A stretch of 64,000 bases of DNA from positions 37,667-101,666 of the forward strand of contig JAJKFJ010021068.1 of the NCBI GenBank assembly GCA_027382625.1, read 5' to 3'. Under the pieces are notes generated by a model, which ran no database searches, was not told the origin of the DNA, and saw only the letters and a program-made list of their open reading frames with translations. The DNA is from Tetmemena sp. SeJ-2015. Lineage: Eukaryota > Ciliophora > Spirotrichea > Sporadotrichida > Oxytrichidae. Shown here piece by piece: positions 20,246 to 32,200 of this stretch. Position 1 is the first letter of the stretch. Each line of letters opens with the position of its first letter. Made by a program: the position numbers and the translations under genes.

Positions 20246-23200
20246 ATGCAAGAGGTCTCTGACAAAAATCATTAGGGAGTCCTTCCTAACATGAGCATGG
20301 ATGATATAGAGTGCTAAAGCTGCAAGCTTCCTTTCGTAGTTAACAAATATTTATAAAGAGCCCCACTTGTGCTTCCAAAATGTGGTCATTCACTTTGCAA
20401 AGATTGCTGCTCTTTATTGTAAAAAATTATGAATTTTATACGAATTTATTTCTAAAGACAGTATTTTTATGAAGGAAATAAATTGGAATTTATCGATTAT
20501 TTTAGTTCAGACTTAATATAATAGAAGATGGCTGAGTTTAAAATAAACAATTGATAGTTAAAAATGAAAATAAAATAAATAGATTAATTTCACAAATAAT
20601 AATTTATTTCTCTTGCATGTATTTAAGATATTAATAAAATATATTTCGCATTATTTTAGATTGCAATTCTGATTTTCATCTTTATTTAAATATAAAATTA
20701 TTTTGATTGATGAATCGAGAAAACCAAGTTTTCCAAGAAAAATGTTAATTAGATTTGTTTTAAATTTGTTGATAGTGATGGATAATAAGTACAGTATAAA
20801 ATGCCCAAGCTGCAAAATAATATCCTAGATTGGAGAAAACGGAAAGATTTCTTCCCTACATATCAACCACAGCTTACTCAACAATTTGTTTTCTCAAGCC
20901 ACTACAAATTCTCAAAATTAGAATTCTTTACCCTCAAAAGCTATCAACCAACAGTCTGCTGTGAAACAGTTCAGCGACCATTCATAATCTCAGTAGAGAA
21001 ATGAAGAGTAGAAAGAATTGTCAAGAAATATTCAAAATACACTAGATCATCATAATAACGTCAACTCTTACAACTATCAAAGTCCAATTAAGAACTAATT
21101 ACAGATGTAACCACTCAAAACTTATAATCAACAACCTGATAGAGAACAAAAAAGAAACTAAAATTATTTTAAATGCATGCATAATTATTCACCTCTATAT
21201 TGAGGGTTTATTAGTTCTTGCCTGTGAGCTACAAATCTCATTCGCCAGTCGGTAGCAGAGGAAATTAAATATTTATCGAGCAAGCACCCGACAGGAAAAT
21301 TTTAAGAAATAATCAGCCAATTCCATTGTAAAACTAGCTTACTGAAAAATCATAAGGAAGATCAGGGTCTCTGACTAGAGCGAATAGGTAGAAAAATGAG
21401 AATTCCTTAAGTAGAAATAATCAAAATACCTCTATTGGCAATAACTTTTAGAACAATTTGGCGATGCAGAATAGCAGAGACCAGAACTTTTAGATTGATA
21501 AAATGAGTCTTGGAGATCTTAAATTCAAAGTAGATCCTAATTCATTGAGGCCTTCTTTAATTCCAGAAAATCACCAAATGGAGCTCCTCTCCCCGATCTC
21601 GGCTAATAATCTCGCTGATCAGTAGCATCAAACTATGAGCAAATAATAAAATGTTATATGTTTATAGTGAGTTAGTCTTAATTCTCCTATCAAGGTTAGT
21701 TCATATCACCTGAGAAACCTAAGTAGTAAGATCAGAAGTGTCCTTTGCATGATTCCTCCTACCAAGTATTTTTATAAAGCCTTTTGCGAGCAAGACAAAT
21801 AATTACTTTGCTTGGAGTGCATAATTTCATCAGACCAGCATCGACCTCACTCTGTAATAAAGATCGAACAAGCTTACGACCGTTTAAAAGTAGAATATGA
21901 AGACCTAACTAAAACTTTGCTCTCAGAAATTAAAACTATCTCCCCTTAAATTGAGCAAATTAAACTAAGCATTTATCATAAAAATATATTTATTGATATA
22001 AAATTAGAAGAGTAAATAGACTATGCATACAAGACAACATGGGAAAGAGTGCAAAATAGGAAAGCTATGATACAGGATATTGCATCCCAAACTTTGGCTA
22101 AGTATGCCAAGTATACAAATATTTTAAGTAGTTCTAGAAAATTATTTGAGCAAGTTCAGCGACTACCTGCATCAAAAGATAAACAAGAGGAAGCAAGAAT
22201 TCATTCAACTAATCAATGAGAAACTCGAAAGGGAACTCTAGTCAGTAGATTAGCATGCAGATAAAGTGTTGCAGGTGCTTAAAATGTCTAAATTGCATTT
22301 AGAAAATGAAGTTGACAAGAAATTGAACTTGAACTAGTCATCTATTTTAGTATCCTCCCCTAATATCCTACTCTAAGAAAAGATACAAGTACTTCTAGAG
22401 ATACTTTAGAACGAATAATCGCTTTTTATATCTGATGATATTTATATTTTTTACGAATAGGTTTTATGTGGACTAGGTCTGAATTAAGGATTGACAGTAA
22501 CAAGCACAAACTAAACTGATATCGTAAAAAGCCCTTCTAAAAATATGTCGACTTCTCAAATTAGTCACGATAAAAAAGAAGATTTCTCTCTTGTAAAAAT
22601 GATAGAATAGATTTAGTCCAGTGGCTCACTAAAGATAAAACAATATAAGAATCCAAATGTCATTATAATTAGAGATAATAGAGACTCAGTTTAAGATGGG
22701 TGAAGAATTGCATTACTTTATAAATTGCTTCAAGAAAAGACTAAGGATTATTCAGCAGCAAAACTAAAACTAATATTCTAAGGAAATGAGCACTATCAAT
22801 CTTAAAAAGGTAAGATAGATTCACACCTCTTTTTAATTGAATCTCAGACAATAGAAATCTCAATTGAATAATTATCCTGCCTCAAAAGAAAGCACTGCCA
22901 AAAAGCAGAAACCAGAAGAAGTATATCATCTGCGTCCTTAAAGTTCTTGATTATAAATTATTAAAGGTCTTAAAATAAGTTCAGTCAATATATCTTTTGA
23001 GCATTTAAAAACCTCACCTTAGTCTTAGCATCCAGTTAATGTCATTTATACGACTGAGGCAAATGGATCATTAAATGAGAATAGTCTTTAAGAAGACTTG
23101 ATCATTTTAAATTATACTCTTAGAATATATTGAGTGAAACCATGGACTAAAGGTTATAAAACCACAATTCAAAGCCATTCAGTTTATATTCTTAGAGCAA

Positions 23201-25957
23201 TAGAAACTATATGAGTTCAGTCATTAGCTAAGCTTCACTTACCAATAATCTAAAGAATCTGATCTTTTTAGGTCAATTGTTTTAATCAAGGGCAAGGGCA
23301 GAAGGCAAACCATAGATCACAAAAGAAGCTAGCAGGTACTTTGTAAACTCAGTATCTAAGCCAGACTGCTTTTTCAAACAAGAATTCTCTGCACAATAAT
23401 TCAATCTCTGGCAACTTAGCCCAATCTTTTCTTAAGTTATAGACTAGTCAAGCTACAATGCATTCCACTAAGTAGAATAAGGGAGGTGCCATCAATAATC
23501 CACAAAGCAGTAAGACTACTTAGAAAAATTCAAAGCCCTAGAACTTGTACAAGACTTTTAAAAATGAGAGTGAAAGATTCAAAGTCTAGTAAAGTATATA
23601 TAAGCTAGGACTAAATACTTCTTCAAAAGCTATAAATATAAATCTTCAAATCTTCTTATTTTGAATAGCTATTCCCTCAAAGGATCCCAGTATTTTAGTA
23701 ATCTAGGAGTAGGCTGAGTCATAGAAAATATAATCTGAAGAGAGTGTTGCTTAAGTTCAATAGATCCAAAGTAGTAATAGAATTGATAATCCTCAACCAA
23801 GAGTAGAAGAAGAACTCATGCATAGATAGGTAATGGATTAATATAATAACGTAGCAAGCTCTTCTTTAAATCCTTAGAAACAAATGAGGACGCCTCGTAT
23901 GAATTAGTAGTCAGCAAATATCATCTCAAAAGCATTTTAAGGAATAGAGCAGGCCAAGTAGTTGCTATCTCGAAGGTTGGTTAGGTCCAATGAAAGATAA
24001 AAAGAGTCTACTAATCTCACTCAAATTATAATAGTTTAGATTTGATTTCAATGCTGAATAAATTGATTAGAGAAAACTTTTAAAACAGTAATGAGATAAA
24101 GGAGCTATCTAGATAATAAAACCAGACCACTTTCTCTGTAGCTAAAAACTCTGCGCTTGAAAATTTTGCTTTGAATGAGGGAGTATTGATGAATGAGCAG
24201 CAACAGTAAAGCAAGCTGAGTACTTTGCTCAAAGAAATAAACTAAGTGTCTACAGATAATACCACAAGCTAATTTAATCAACTATAAAATTAAAGATTCG
24301 CTCATCAGCTAATCTCTAAACTTTATTTATCATCATATTAAGTAGCCTAAATAGCCATTTATCTTTGAGAGAATCTAATTTAAAAATGATTGATTGATTG
24401 ATAATTAACAATTTAAAACTAGAGGAAGAGAACTACAATTCTCAAGACTCTATTAAAAACTAAAATCCAATTGAATAAAATAGCAATTAAAACGTATAGA
24501 AGTAGTTGCAAGCCTCAGATATCAGAAGATAAATTACAAATAAGTTGATTTAAAACTAGTACTAGAGTCCCTCTAGATTGCTATATGATGAATCTTCTCA
24601 GTCAATGTCTCAGAGTTTAGTGATTTAATTCGAAGAGTCTTAGCCAAATACAGCTCGTAGACAGCCTAGACAGAGTTAGCACTCACCTTTAAAATTGAAT
24701 AATTAATCACAAAAACGGAAGGAAAGGGACCAGTCTCCCATAGATATTTAGGAGATTAATGCAAGATTAGTATTCCCCTCGGACATTTAATCCAAAGCTA
24801 TTGTCACATCATCAATCGGAGAGAGTGATTAAAAGAGCTAATTCACTTTTCAAAATGCAGCTGAGAGAGTATAGTTATAGGAGAACAATTTCTTAAGTAG
24901 CAGCAAACTAAGTGATAGTGACGAAGTGGAAGAGACCAAGAGAGTTAATTCAAACTACGAAGAGTAGCATTCAATTACTGCCATTATAAACAGTGAGTAT
25001 GATATGCTCAATCTCAAGATAATACATATTTTAAATCAATTTATTTTTTTATGAAGAGAGCAAGCGACGGTAGGACAAAAGAAAAGGAATCAAGAAACCA
25101 AAAGCAGTTTAATAATGCAGACTAGGTTAAAATTTACTAACGACCGTTTAACAAAACCCAAGAATATTATAAATTTGAATTAACAACAATATATTTACTC
25201 TATTTTAATTTAAGAATAGTTCGGAGCCCAATACTCAAACTTCTTAACTTAATTTTACACATTTCAATACATCAGTGCTGAAAAGACGAAAACATCAGGA
25301 GCATTTAAAATAAGATAATTATAAATTTAATAGAGAGCTAATATGGTAGAGCAAGAAGATTACTACTCTAAGATTAGTAAATTAATGTTCAATTGTCTAT
25401 AATATTAATTAAAGAAGTAGTATATTTCCGTATATGGGGATGACTATGCTTCGTTCAGAGATTAATCTTTGTCTGGCAGTGGAGCCAAGGACGCAGTAGG
25501 GTGTGGAAGCTTGACCGACAGAAGATCTAATTAGAAGAGTAACTCTAATCGCAAGAAATGGGAGATCCCTAGAGCGCAAGGAAGTGAGGAGAAGAGCTGT
25601 CCTCGTCAACTATTCTAAACCTCTCCTAATCAGAATTGGAGAACTTCAGGGCAGCTAATGGATGAGGGTGATGAAGATCAACACTAGAATACAGATGAAT
25701 TTGAGGAACAAGCTCCTAACTTCTAATCAAAAAGAATTTAAGACAAAAAGAACCACTTCAAGACCATGAAATCCTCAGAGAGCATTGACTCAAATCAGAA
25801 TTAAAAGATGGGAATCAACTCCAATTAAAGTGAAACCACAAGGGAGAGACAAATCATAAACCTAAGATAGATTACACATACACCTTAACTGACTTTAAAT
25901 TCATGCTTCTTTAACTAAATTTTTGACGAAGCCTAATTGACAAGCTTCTTCACTTGA
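20246..25957 (+). CDS. TRIM-like RING / B-box protein with long Q/N/S-rich region
   Basis: Predicted E3 ubiquitin-ligase-like protein. From ATG 20246: a RING finger with Cys pairs ECQSCK, then KCGHSLCKDCC, then KCPSCK, split by a 352-bp IES. A polar spacer follows, then a B-box (KCPLHDSSYQVFCEQDKQLL, then CLEC...HRPH), a coiled coil (VIKIEQAYDRLKVEYEDLTK onward), and about 1,000 residues of Q/N/S-rich sequence to TGA at 25955-25957. B-box Cys/His spacing is correct only after a 13-bp IES at 21769 is removed. Further IESs: 21164, 21644, 22184 and 22693. The stretch 22900-24450 still contains unresolved frame changes, so more IESs are present. No SPRY/PRY or other known C-terminal domain is visible. 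Confidence 0.78.
20417..20768. other. IES, 352 bp, pointer TTG
   Basis: TTG at 20417 and 20769. Excision joins CGHSLCKDCCSLL to IVMDNKYSIKCPSCK, completing a C3HC4 RING finger. The insert is strongly AT-rich. Confidence 0.85.
21164..21207. other. IES, 44 bp, pointer TTATT
   Basis: TTATT at 21164 and 21208. Excision joins REQKRNQNY to QFLPVSYKSHSPVG and removes an in-frame TGA. Confidence 0.82.
21644..21678. other. IES, 35 bp, pointer TAAT
   Basis: TAAT at 21644 and 21679. Excision joins HQTMSKQ to FSYQGQFISPEKP just before the B-box and removes a TGA. Confidence 0.8.
21769..21781. other. Micro-IES, 13 bp, pointer TTTT
   Basis: TTTT at 21769 and 21782. Excision gives CPLHDSSYQVFCEQDKQ, with six residues between the His and FC as in classical B-boxes; retaining the stretch shifts the frame. 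Confidence 0.75.
22184..22193. other. Micro-IES, 10 bp, pointer CAAGA
   Basis: CAAGA at 22184 and 22194. Excision joins PASKDKQ to EFIQLINEKLEREL in the coiled coil and restores the frame. Confidence 0.62.
22693..22702. other. Micro-IES, 10 bp, pointer AAGA
   Basis: AAGA at 22693 and 22703. Excision removes an in-frame TGA and opens a Q/N-rich frame (ELHYFINCFKKRL, then QQQNQNQYSKEM). Confidence 0.65.
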
Positions 25958-26063
25958 TTTCTTAATTAATTGGTTCTCAACTGTATGGTTGAAATCCCTC
26001 TGTTTAGTTAGCGACTAGGAAGATTTCTATTATAAATTATATTAGAAATAAAAATCTGGCAAC

Positions 26064-29000
26064 ATGAACAATTAAGGCGCTTAAAATCTGTCTCAACCAA
26101 AGACCACATCAACCACGACAACTCCCGCCACTCAAAATCTGGCTTAGGGCAGCACCAATACCTCTCAAACTCAAAAGCCTCTTGTTCAAGCTGCAGGAAC
26201 GAATCAGATCAACTCACAGGCTTCTAATTTAGCAAATGGAACCTAATAGCAGACAGCAGTCAAAGGCAAATGTAAATGGATAGCCAGTTTAGCAGCAGAC
26301 TGTACTAGCTAATGGCTAGTAGAAGACTGGAGTAGGTTTTGACACCTCAATTAAACCTGCAGCACAGACTTCTGGCCTCCAAGCTCAAAATCAAGTGCAA
26401 GGGTTAGCTCAGAACACAACGCAATCCGCTTAATCTCAGATTTAAACAAACTAGCTCACCAATTAGGCACAGAACCAAATCTCCGCAGGCAATTAAAATC
26501 TCAATTAAGCGGCCAATTAGTTCAATCAGGCCTCAAATGTTCAGCAAACTACAGGCGGTGCTCAATAAAATACTAGGTCTAACACAGTTACTGGCAATAC
26601 CTCTAATACAGGAGCGACTGGCTTGAATCAAAATTTGAATTCAGCACAATCTCAAATCAACCAATAAATGGGGGGTTAATTATAGCAGACTCTTCAAAAG
26701 GCAGGTACTACCACAGTAAATACTTCCGGAGTTACAAACCCTATTGCTGGAGGTACGTAAGTGTAACCAAGCTCACAAATTATATTATCTTAAAACAAGC
26801 CACAAATATGTACTTTTTTAAATTGGCTAACAGAAGCCCACAGTTACCCCAGGATAGAATACTACAACTACAACTACCACTTAGCAACAATAGGCAGCAA
26901 ATCAGAATACAAAACCCTCCACACAACCTCAAGGATCCACTGTTGGAACTAATGTAGCTCAGACTTAGCCAACTGCAGGCTCTAAAACCAACCTTAGTCA
27001 ATCCACAGGAGCAGCAAATGGCTAAATATCAGGAAGTTCCTCTCAAACACAGTAATCTTAGAACAAAATCTAGACAGTAGCTGATAAAGATCTTCAAGGC
27101 AAGACCCCAGCACAACAAAGAGACTACCTTAATGGAATCAAGACCACAATCAATTCTTAGCTAGACAAGTAGAGCAATGTTTTCATGAGATAGACAACCA
27201 TGCTAGCGAAGGTCAATCTTACCAAGAAGATAGATGCTAGAAAAGAAGCCAAAATAAAGCAGTAGTAGGCACTAGAACATGATAAATGGATGAAGGAGTT
27301 TTATGATCAGAAGAGAGTCATTGCTGATAGGGATTAGGAGATTACCACAGAGGCACTAGAAGTTCAGCTTAAAAGGAGATCGGGAAGTGTTACAGCTCCT
27401 CCAACTTCTGGTTTGACGGGAACTGCTGCTGGAAACACCACCTCCTCATAAAAAGATGGATCTCTGGTCACTCCTACAAAGGCAACTATAATTTTAAATT
27501 TTTATAAGTTTAAGGCACCAAGCAGCTATAGGTGTAGATTCTATTTTTATATAAGCTAGTTGTCCGAATTCCAGCTCTAACAAAGTCCTTCAATGATAAC
27601 TTTCCAGCGATCTCAGCAAGTTTAAAGTGATGCTATTGCTCTTGTGAAGCCTGTAGTTGCCAGTGATCTGAAGTTACTCGAAACTGATGTGACTGCGAAC
27701 GAAAGAACCAAGTTGGACATTGAGGAACTGCAACATGATAAGGATCACTTCACTTAGCAGCAAAAAGATCTGTAGATCAGAATAGATGGCCTCACAGTTG
27801 CTACTTTCTCTAAAATGAATTCTTTGGTAAATTTAATACAACCAGACAGCAAGAGGAGTTGAAAGAGCTTGATAAACCATTAACTGAGTCTACAATTAAA
27901 CCTTTTGCAAGTTTGATTTAAGTAGGTTGAGTCTAAGAAGCGAGAAGAGTAGAATGCTCTAGTGAGTCAGGCACAGAAGGGCAAAGACTCATCTGCTGTG
28001 CTCACAAAGGTGGGGGATTCCCTCAAGCGCAATTATCAGCAAGCAGAACTAGTTTAATTGGAGCAAGAATACGAGTAGATGCAGCGCAACTTATAGGAGC
28101 AGCTCGCTCTGAGTTAAGACAAGCTCAATAATGAGCTACGAGAGACAAAAGGTTTGCAAGAGAGACTTGAAGAGAATCAAGAACTTAGAAATACAAGAGA
28201 TGCCCTTAAGATGTCATAAGTAGAGCTAGATGCTAAAAAGTTACAAGTTGCCCAGCTTTAACAGTAGGTTGAGGCCTTCAAAAGGAAAAGCCAGGAGCTT
28301 GAAAGCCTCTACTATTAGGAGGAGACATTAGGAAAAAATTATAGAGAAGAGCTAGAAAGAATTCAAAAGGAGTCTAGTATCCTAGATGCTCAGCTGCAGC
28401 ACTAGAAACTTTCACAATCAACAAATCTCTAGGCACCTATGCAATCGATCAACTAAATGTCGAATGAGGGCACTGGACTTTTCTCTGATTTCGCAAACTC
28501 AGTTGGCGCTGCTACTTCTAGCAACCTTCGATCGTAGAAAACCACTGCTTAATAGCAATAGTAATAAAGAAGCGGACTCTTTGAAGTCTAATTATATCAA
28601 ATGTATCGATATCATGAGTTTATAAGATGATTTGGCAAGCACCTAGGCTTAATCTCTTCTCAAGAAGTCTAGAACCACTACAATGGACGGTCCTTCAGCT
28701 CCCAAAAAGCAAGTCAAATGGAGCGATGACTTGGAATAAGTTTAACAAAATTAATCAACTCAAGTTTCTTAACCTCAAAAGAATTAAGATCATTAGTAGA
28801 TCGTGACTATGAAAAATAAATTAATTGGCTTTTGACTGAGGAAGAGATCTTAGAGCTCTAGAGAATTCATCTTGCCAAGCAAGAAAGAATCCTGGAGGTG
28901 CAGTCCTCAACTTCGGACATCATTCTGTTCTTCATCATTGCGATCTCTGCTCTCATTTTATTGAATGTGTTCTTTAGATACCACAACAGTCTGAAGCCTC

Positions 29001-29251
29001 TGACAGAGCTTGGGCACGCACTTTGCCAGGGAACTAGAAAGCTTTTATTACTCTGCCACCTCAAAAGTTTAAAACACCCTCAATTGAGAACTGGTGCATA
29101 AATTTTAAATAAATATGGTGAGCTTTATTTTTGCATGATTTAAGGCTATTCCTTGGCCACAGCATTTTTCAAGAGCAATTTTAATAAACAAGTTTTTAAG
29201 TTAATCATTAAATTTTATGCTTGCTTGAGAAAGATTTAGACTAGTTATTGA
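26064..29251 (+). CDS. Q/N/T-rich coiled-coil protein with one C-terminal membrane helix
   Basis: ATG 26064. The first ~300 residues are low complexity (Q, N, T, S), followed by a long acidic/basic coiled coil (KLDIEELQHDKDHFTQQQKD; QEQLALSQDKLNNELRETKG) and a single strong membrane helix (DIILFFIIAISALILLNVFF), then about 100 residues to TGA at 29249-29251. The layout resembles tail-anchored golgins or other tethers, but no family motif is seen; the golgin idea is only an analogy. IESs at 26797, 27479, 27524, 27818, 27885, 28589 and 28755. A 7-nt duplication-like stretch near 26232 also needs removal to keep the frame. The end may be earlier if the region after 29100 is eliminated DNA. Confidence 0.7.
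26797..26833. other. IES, 37 bp, pointer AAGCC
   Basis: AAGCC at 26797 and 26834. Excision joins SSQIILSQNK to PTVTPGQNTTTTTT in frame. Confidence 0.85.
27479..27511. other. IES, 33 bp, pointer AAGGCA
   Basis: AAGGCA at 27479 and 27512. Excision joins GSLVTPTKA to PSS. Length is a multiple of three, so the evidence is the 6-bp repeat and AT-rich insert. Confidence 0.75.
27524..27553. other. IES, 30 bp, pointer AGCTA
   Basis: AGCTA at 27524 and 27554. Excision joins KAPSS to QLSEFQLQQSPSM. It lies only 12 bp after the preceding IES. Confidence 0.75.
27818..27834. other. Micro-IES, 17 bp, pointer AAT
   Basis: AAT at 27818 and 27835. Excision restores the frame into NTTRQQEELKELDK of the coiled coil and removes a downstream TGA from the frame. 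Confidence 0.65.
27885..27927. other. IES, 43 bp, pointer TGAGTCTA
   Basis: An 8-bp repeat TGAGTCTA at 27885 and 27928. Excision joins LDKPLTES to KKREEQNALVSQ in frame. Confidence 0.9.
28589..28622. other. IES, 34 bp, pointer TAA
   Basis: TAA at 28589 and 28623. Excision joins RSGLFEVQ to DDLASTQAQSLLKK. Confidence 0.7.
28755..28774. other. Micro-IES, 20 bp, pointer TCAA
   Basis: TCAA at 28755 and 28775. Excision joins EQVQQNQS to KELRSLVDRDYEKQINW in frame. Confidence 0.72.
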
Positions 29252-29263
29252 TATCTCAAAGAG

Positions 29264-32200
29264 ATGAAAGATCAACAAATCATAGATGGATATGAGAAGA
29301 CTTAGCTAGCACAGTCCTTGGAGTCATTAAAGAAAAGCAATAAACTCAACTTATAAAAAATATATAATACAAATTCTTATATCTTGTAAAAATTTTGGCA
29401 AGAATTTGTATGAAAAATAACCAAAATTAGTTAATTTATGGTATGATAAGTTAAATTTGGATTATCTTTGGAGAGATAAAAATATAAATTAAATTTATAA
29501 TTGAATTGTACTTTATACTTAAACTTGAACATCCTGTAGAGTTTAAAATGATCTGTTATCTAATTTAAAATTAAATAGAGCAGGAATGATAAGCTGAAGC
29601 AAAGGATATTCTACCTGGGTAGTTTGGCGAAGCAAGAGATATCTTAGACCTATGATGAACTCTCGCAAAATATCTAGTAATCACATCCTTAGCTATTCCA
29701 AGAGCCACTAGTGCAATTGCTCCTGCAGAGAAGCCAGGAAGTTCGTAATATCAATGATGGCTACTGTGAGGAAATAGAGCTAATGAATACATAGATTGAA
29801 GACCTCAAGAATCAATTTATTTAATTAATTAAAGATAGATAAATAAATAAAGAACCAACTAGCCCTCAATCCTCTACTGGCCATGAAGAGTTAGATCTGC
29901 AGAGATCTAGAGACTCAAAATCTAAATCTTAAGGAACAACTCAAAGCCATTCACATTCAGTTTGGAATTCAGGAGGAGACAGACCAAGCATAGCCCACTA
30001 CAGATTTTAAAGTGTTTTTAAATAGGCGCAATAATAATAAGAGGAGAAATATCAGCAGAAGCTGAGTCAGATTCTGGAGCATCTATCAGAATTGGTTGCC
30101 AAGACAGAGATGATTTATAACAGTAAGCGAATCAACTAATAAACATATTACTATCTTATAACACAATTTTAAGTTGTAACTAGGGCAAAACTTCAGTACT
30201 CTTAAAATAAGTGAAAGTTGGTGGTTAAGTCCACAGAGCCAATCAAAATACTGGTGACACAGAGATGTAGGACGAAAGTAACAGGTTCTAAAATAGCTCT
30301 TTCATAAAAAATTAGAAGTTTAAAATGCTCAGCAGATGGACAATTTTCAATTGGAGACTTGATTGACGACCGCCCTCGTGAGAGTATCAGCATGCAAGAT
30401 ATATCAGCTATTAACTATCAAACTGAGGGCGAAGATAACCCAAGAGATGCCTCTATGAGGGATCAAGTTGAAAGCGACTAGAAAGAATTTAGGGAGTATG
30501 TAAAGAGAAGAGATGAGGAACTAGGAAACATCAAGCTCATGTATGAGGATCAGCTCGAGTATATATCATATTACTTTGTCTATATGAAGAGTCTATGAGG
30601 GACTAATTAAGATAGGAGAAGAGGAGAAACTAGAGACTGCAAGGACTCTTTTAGAGATCTGCAGATACTCTTATAAACTCTTAAATCACATTTGGAGTTC
30701 AAAATTTGTCCCAACTTAATGAGGACAATCTGGGAAGTAATATTTCATCTTAATTGTTAAATGCTAAGAAGTTCACAATTAACTCAGATGACTTACTTGA
30801 ATAGACCAGGTGCGCCTTTGCTTGATTCTCAGAGTCAATTTTCAAGATTAAACAACAGTTCTTAAACTCCTTACATTTAAGTTACTAAAGTTAGAGAATG
30901 CAAACATCTCGAACAGATAACGAAGGCTAAGCTATGAACGGATAGCAAAATGCCTTCTTTGAATAACAACAAGTCAAAGATCAAGGAAACAACAGCAGCA
31001 ATCTTCTTTCGTCTATGACCTCAGATAATATAGGTCCTTCTAATTTAGTCAGCTCCAAAGGAACTTATAATTCAAATGACACTCCCACTGTGGCACTAAG
31101 AGATGAGGAGAATTAGTCTGATGAGAGAATGAGTGGGTGTGGAAGTGGCCCTGGACTTGCTATCAATCAGATGCAGATCAACTTAAAACTTATTACATAT
31201 TTTTTGATTGAGTTAACACAATTGATGAGGGACCTGAGCTTGACTTGGCTCAATTTGAGGGAGAGCAAGCTCCTTCAGAACTCATACAGGAGTATCAGCA
31301 ACTCATAGATGAAGTTAATCTTGAACTTACAAACTTGAAAGCCTAGCTACAGCATTAAGAGACTCTCAACCAAGATATGCTTTTCCATTCTTTCAATTCT
31401 TCCATATTTATATTGAGATTTGAGAGAGGAAAGAGACACCTTATCATCTCGCTTAGATAGAACTCAGAGTGATAAAATTGTGCTAGAGAGTCTCAAAGTT
31501 GAGCTACAGGACAAGGTGGATAAATTATAAGGTAGCATAGATGAGTTGCAAGCAGAAGTTGATGGACTTCTTTTCTTCAAGCAGCAGGCAGAGAAAAATG
31601 ATTTCGAAATCAATGAACTCAAGATCTCGCTCTCAGTTTCTCAGAAAGATTCTACCTTATCTTTTAATATTCTATAATTAATGTAAGAGTGCGATGAACT
31701 TGCAAAGGTGAATGACATTTACTAGGCAGAGGTAAATAACATGCAGCAAGAGATATATTCCCTCAACAGCTAGAATAATATCCTGAAGCAAGAAAACTCA
31801 CAGCTCAGGAACTTAAAGTAAATACAAAAACATTATATTTCATAATCTTCTAGGTCTAATATACATAAGAATTAAACTAACTATTTTATGTAATTAACTA
31901 GAAAATTATTCCTTCTAAATTAAATAAAAGACATATAGATATATTTCACTATTTCACTATTTTTTAATTTAAATGATCACTAAAAATAGTAATTCATGCC
32001 TATTATTTTAGTAGGTTTATTTATAATTGAACAATAACGCAGAGAAGGATTAATTGTAAGGTGAGATATCAGACCTGAGATAGTAGATCCTCAGTTTCTA
32101 GCAACATGATTTGAGGCATCAAGAGTTGATTTCTAATTTAGAATCCTCAATCAAATCAAAGCAGCATGTAGAACAGTTGCTTAAGGACGATTACCAAAAT

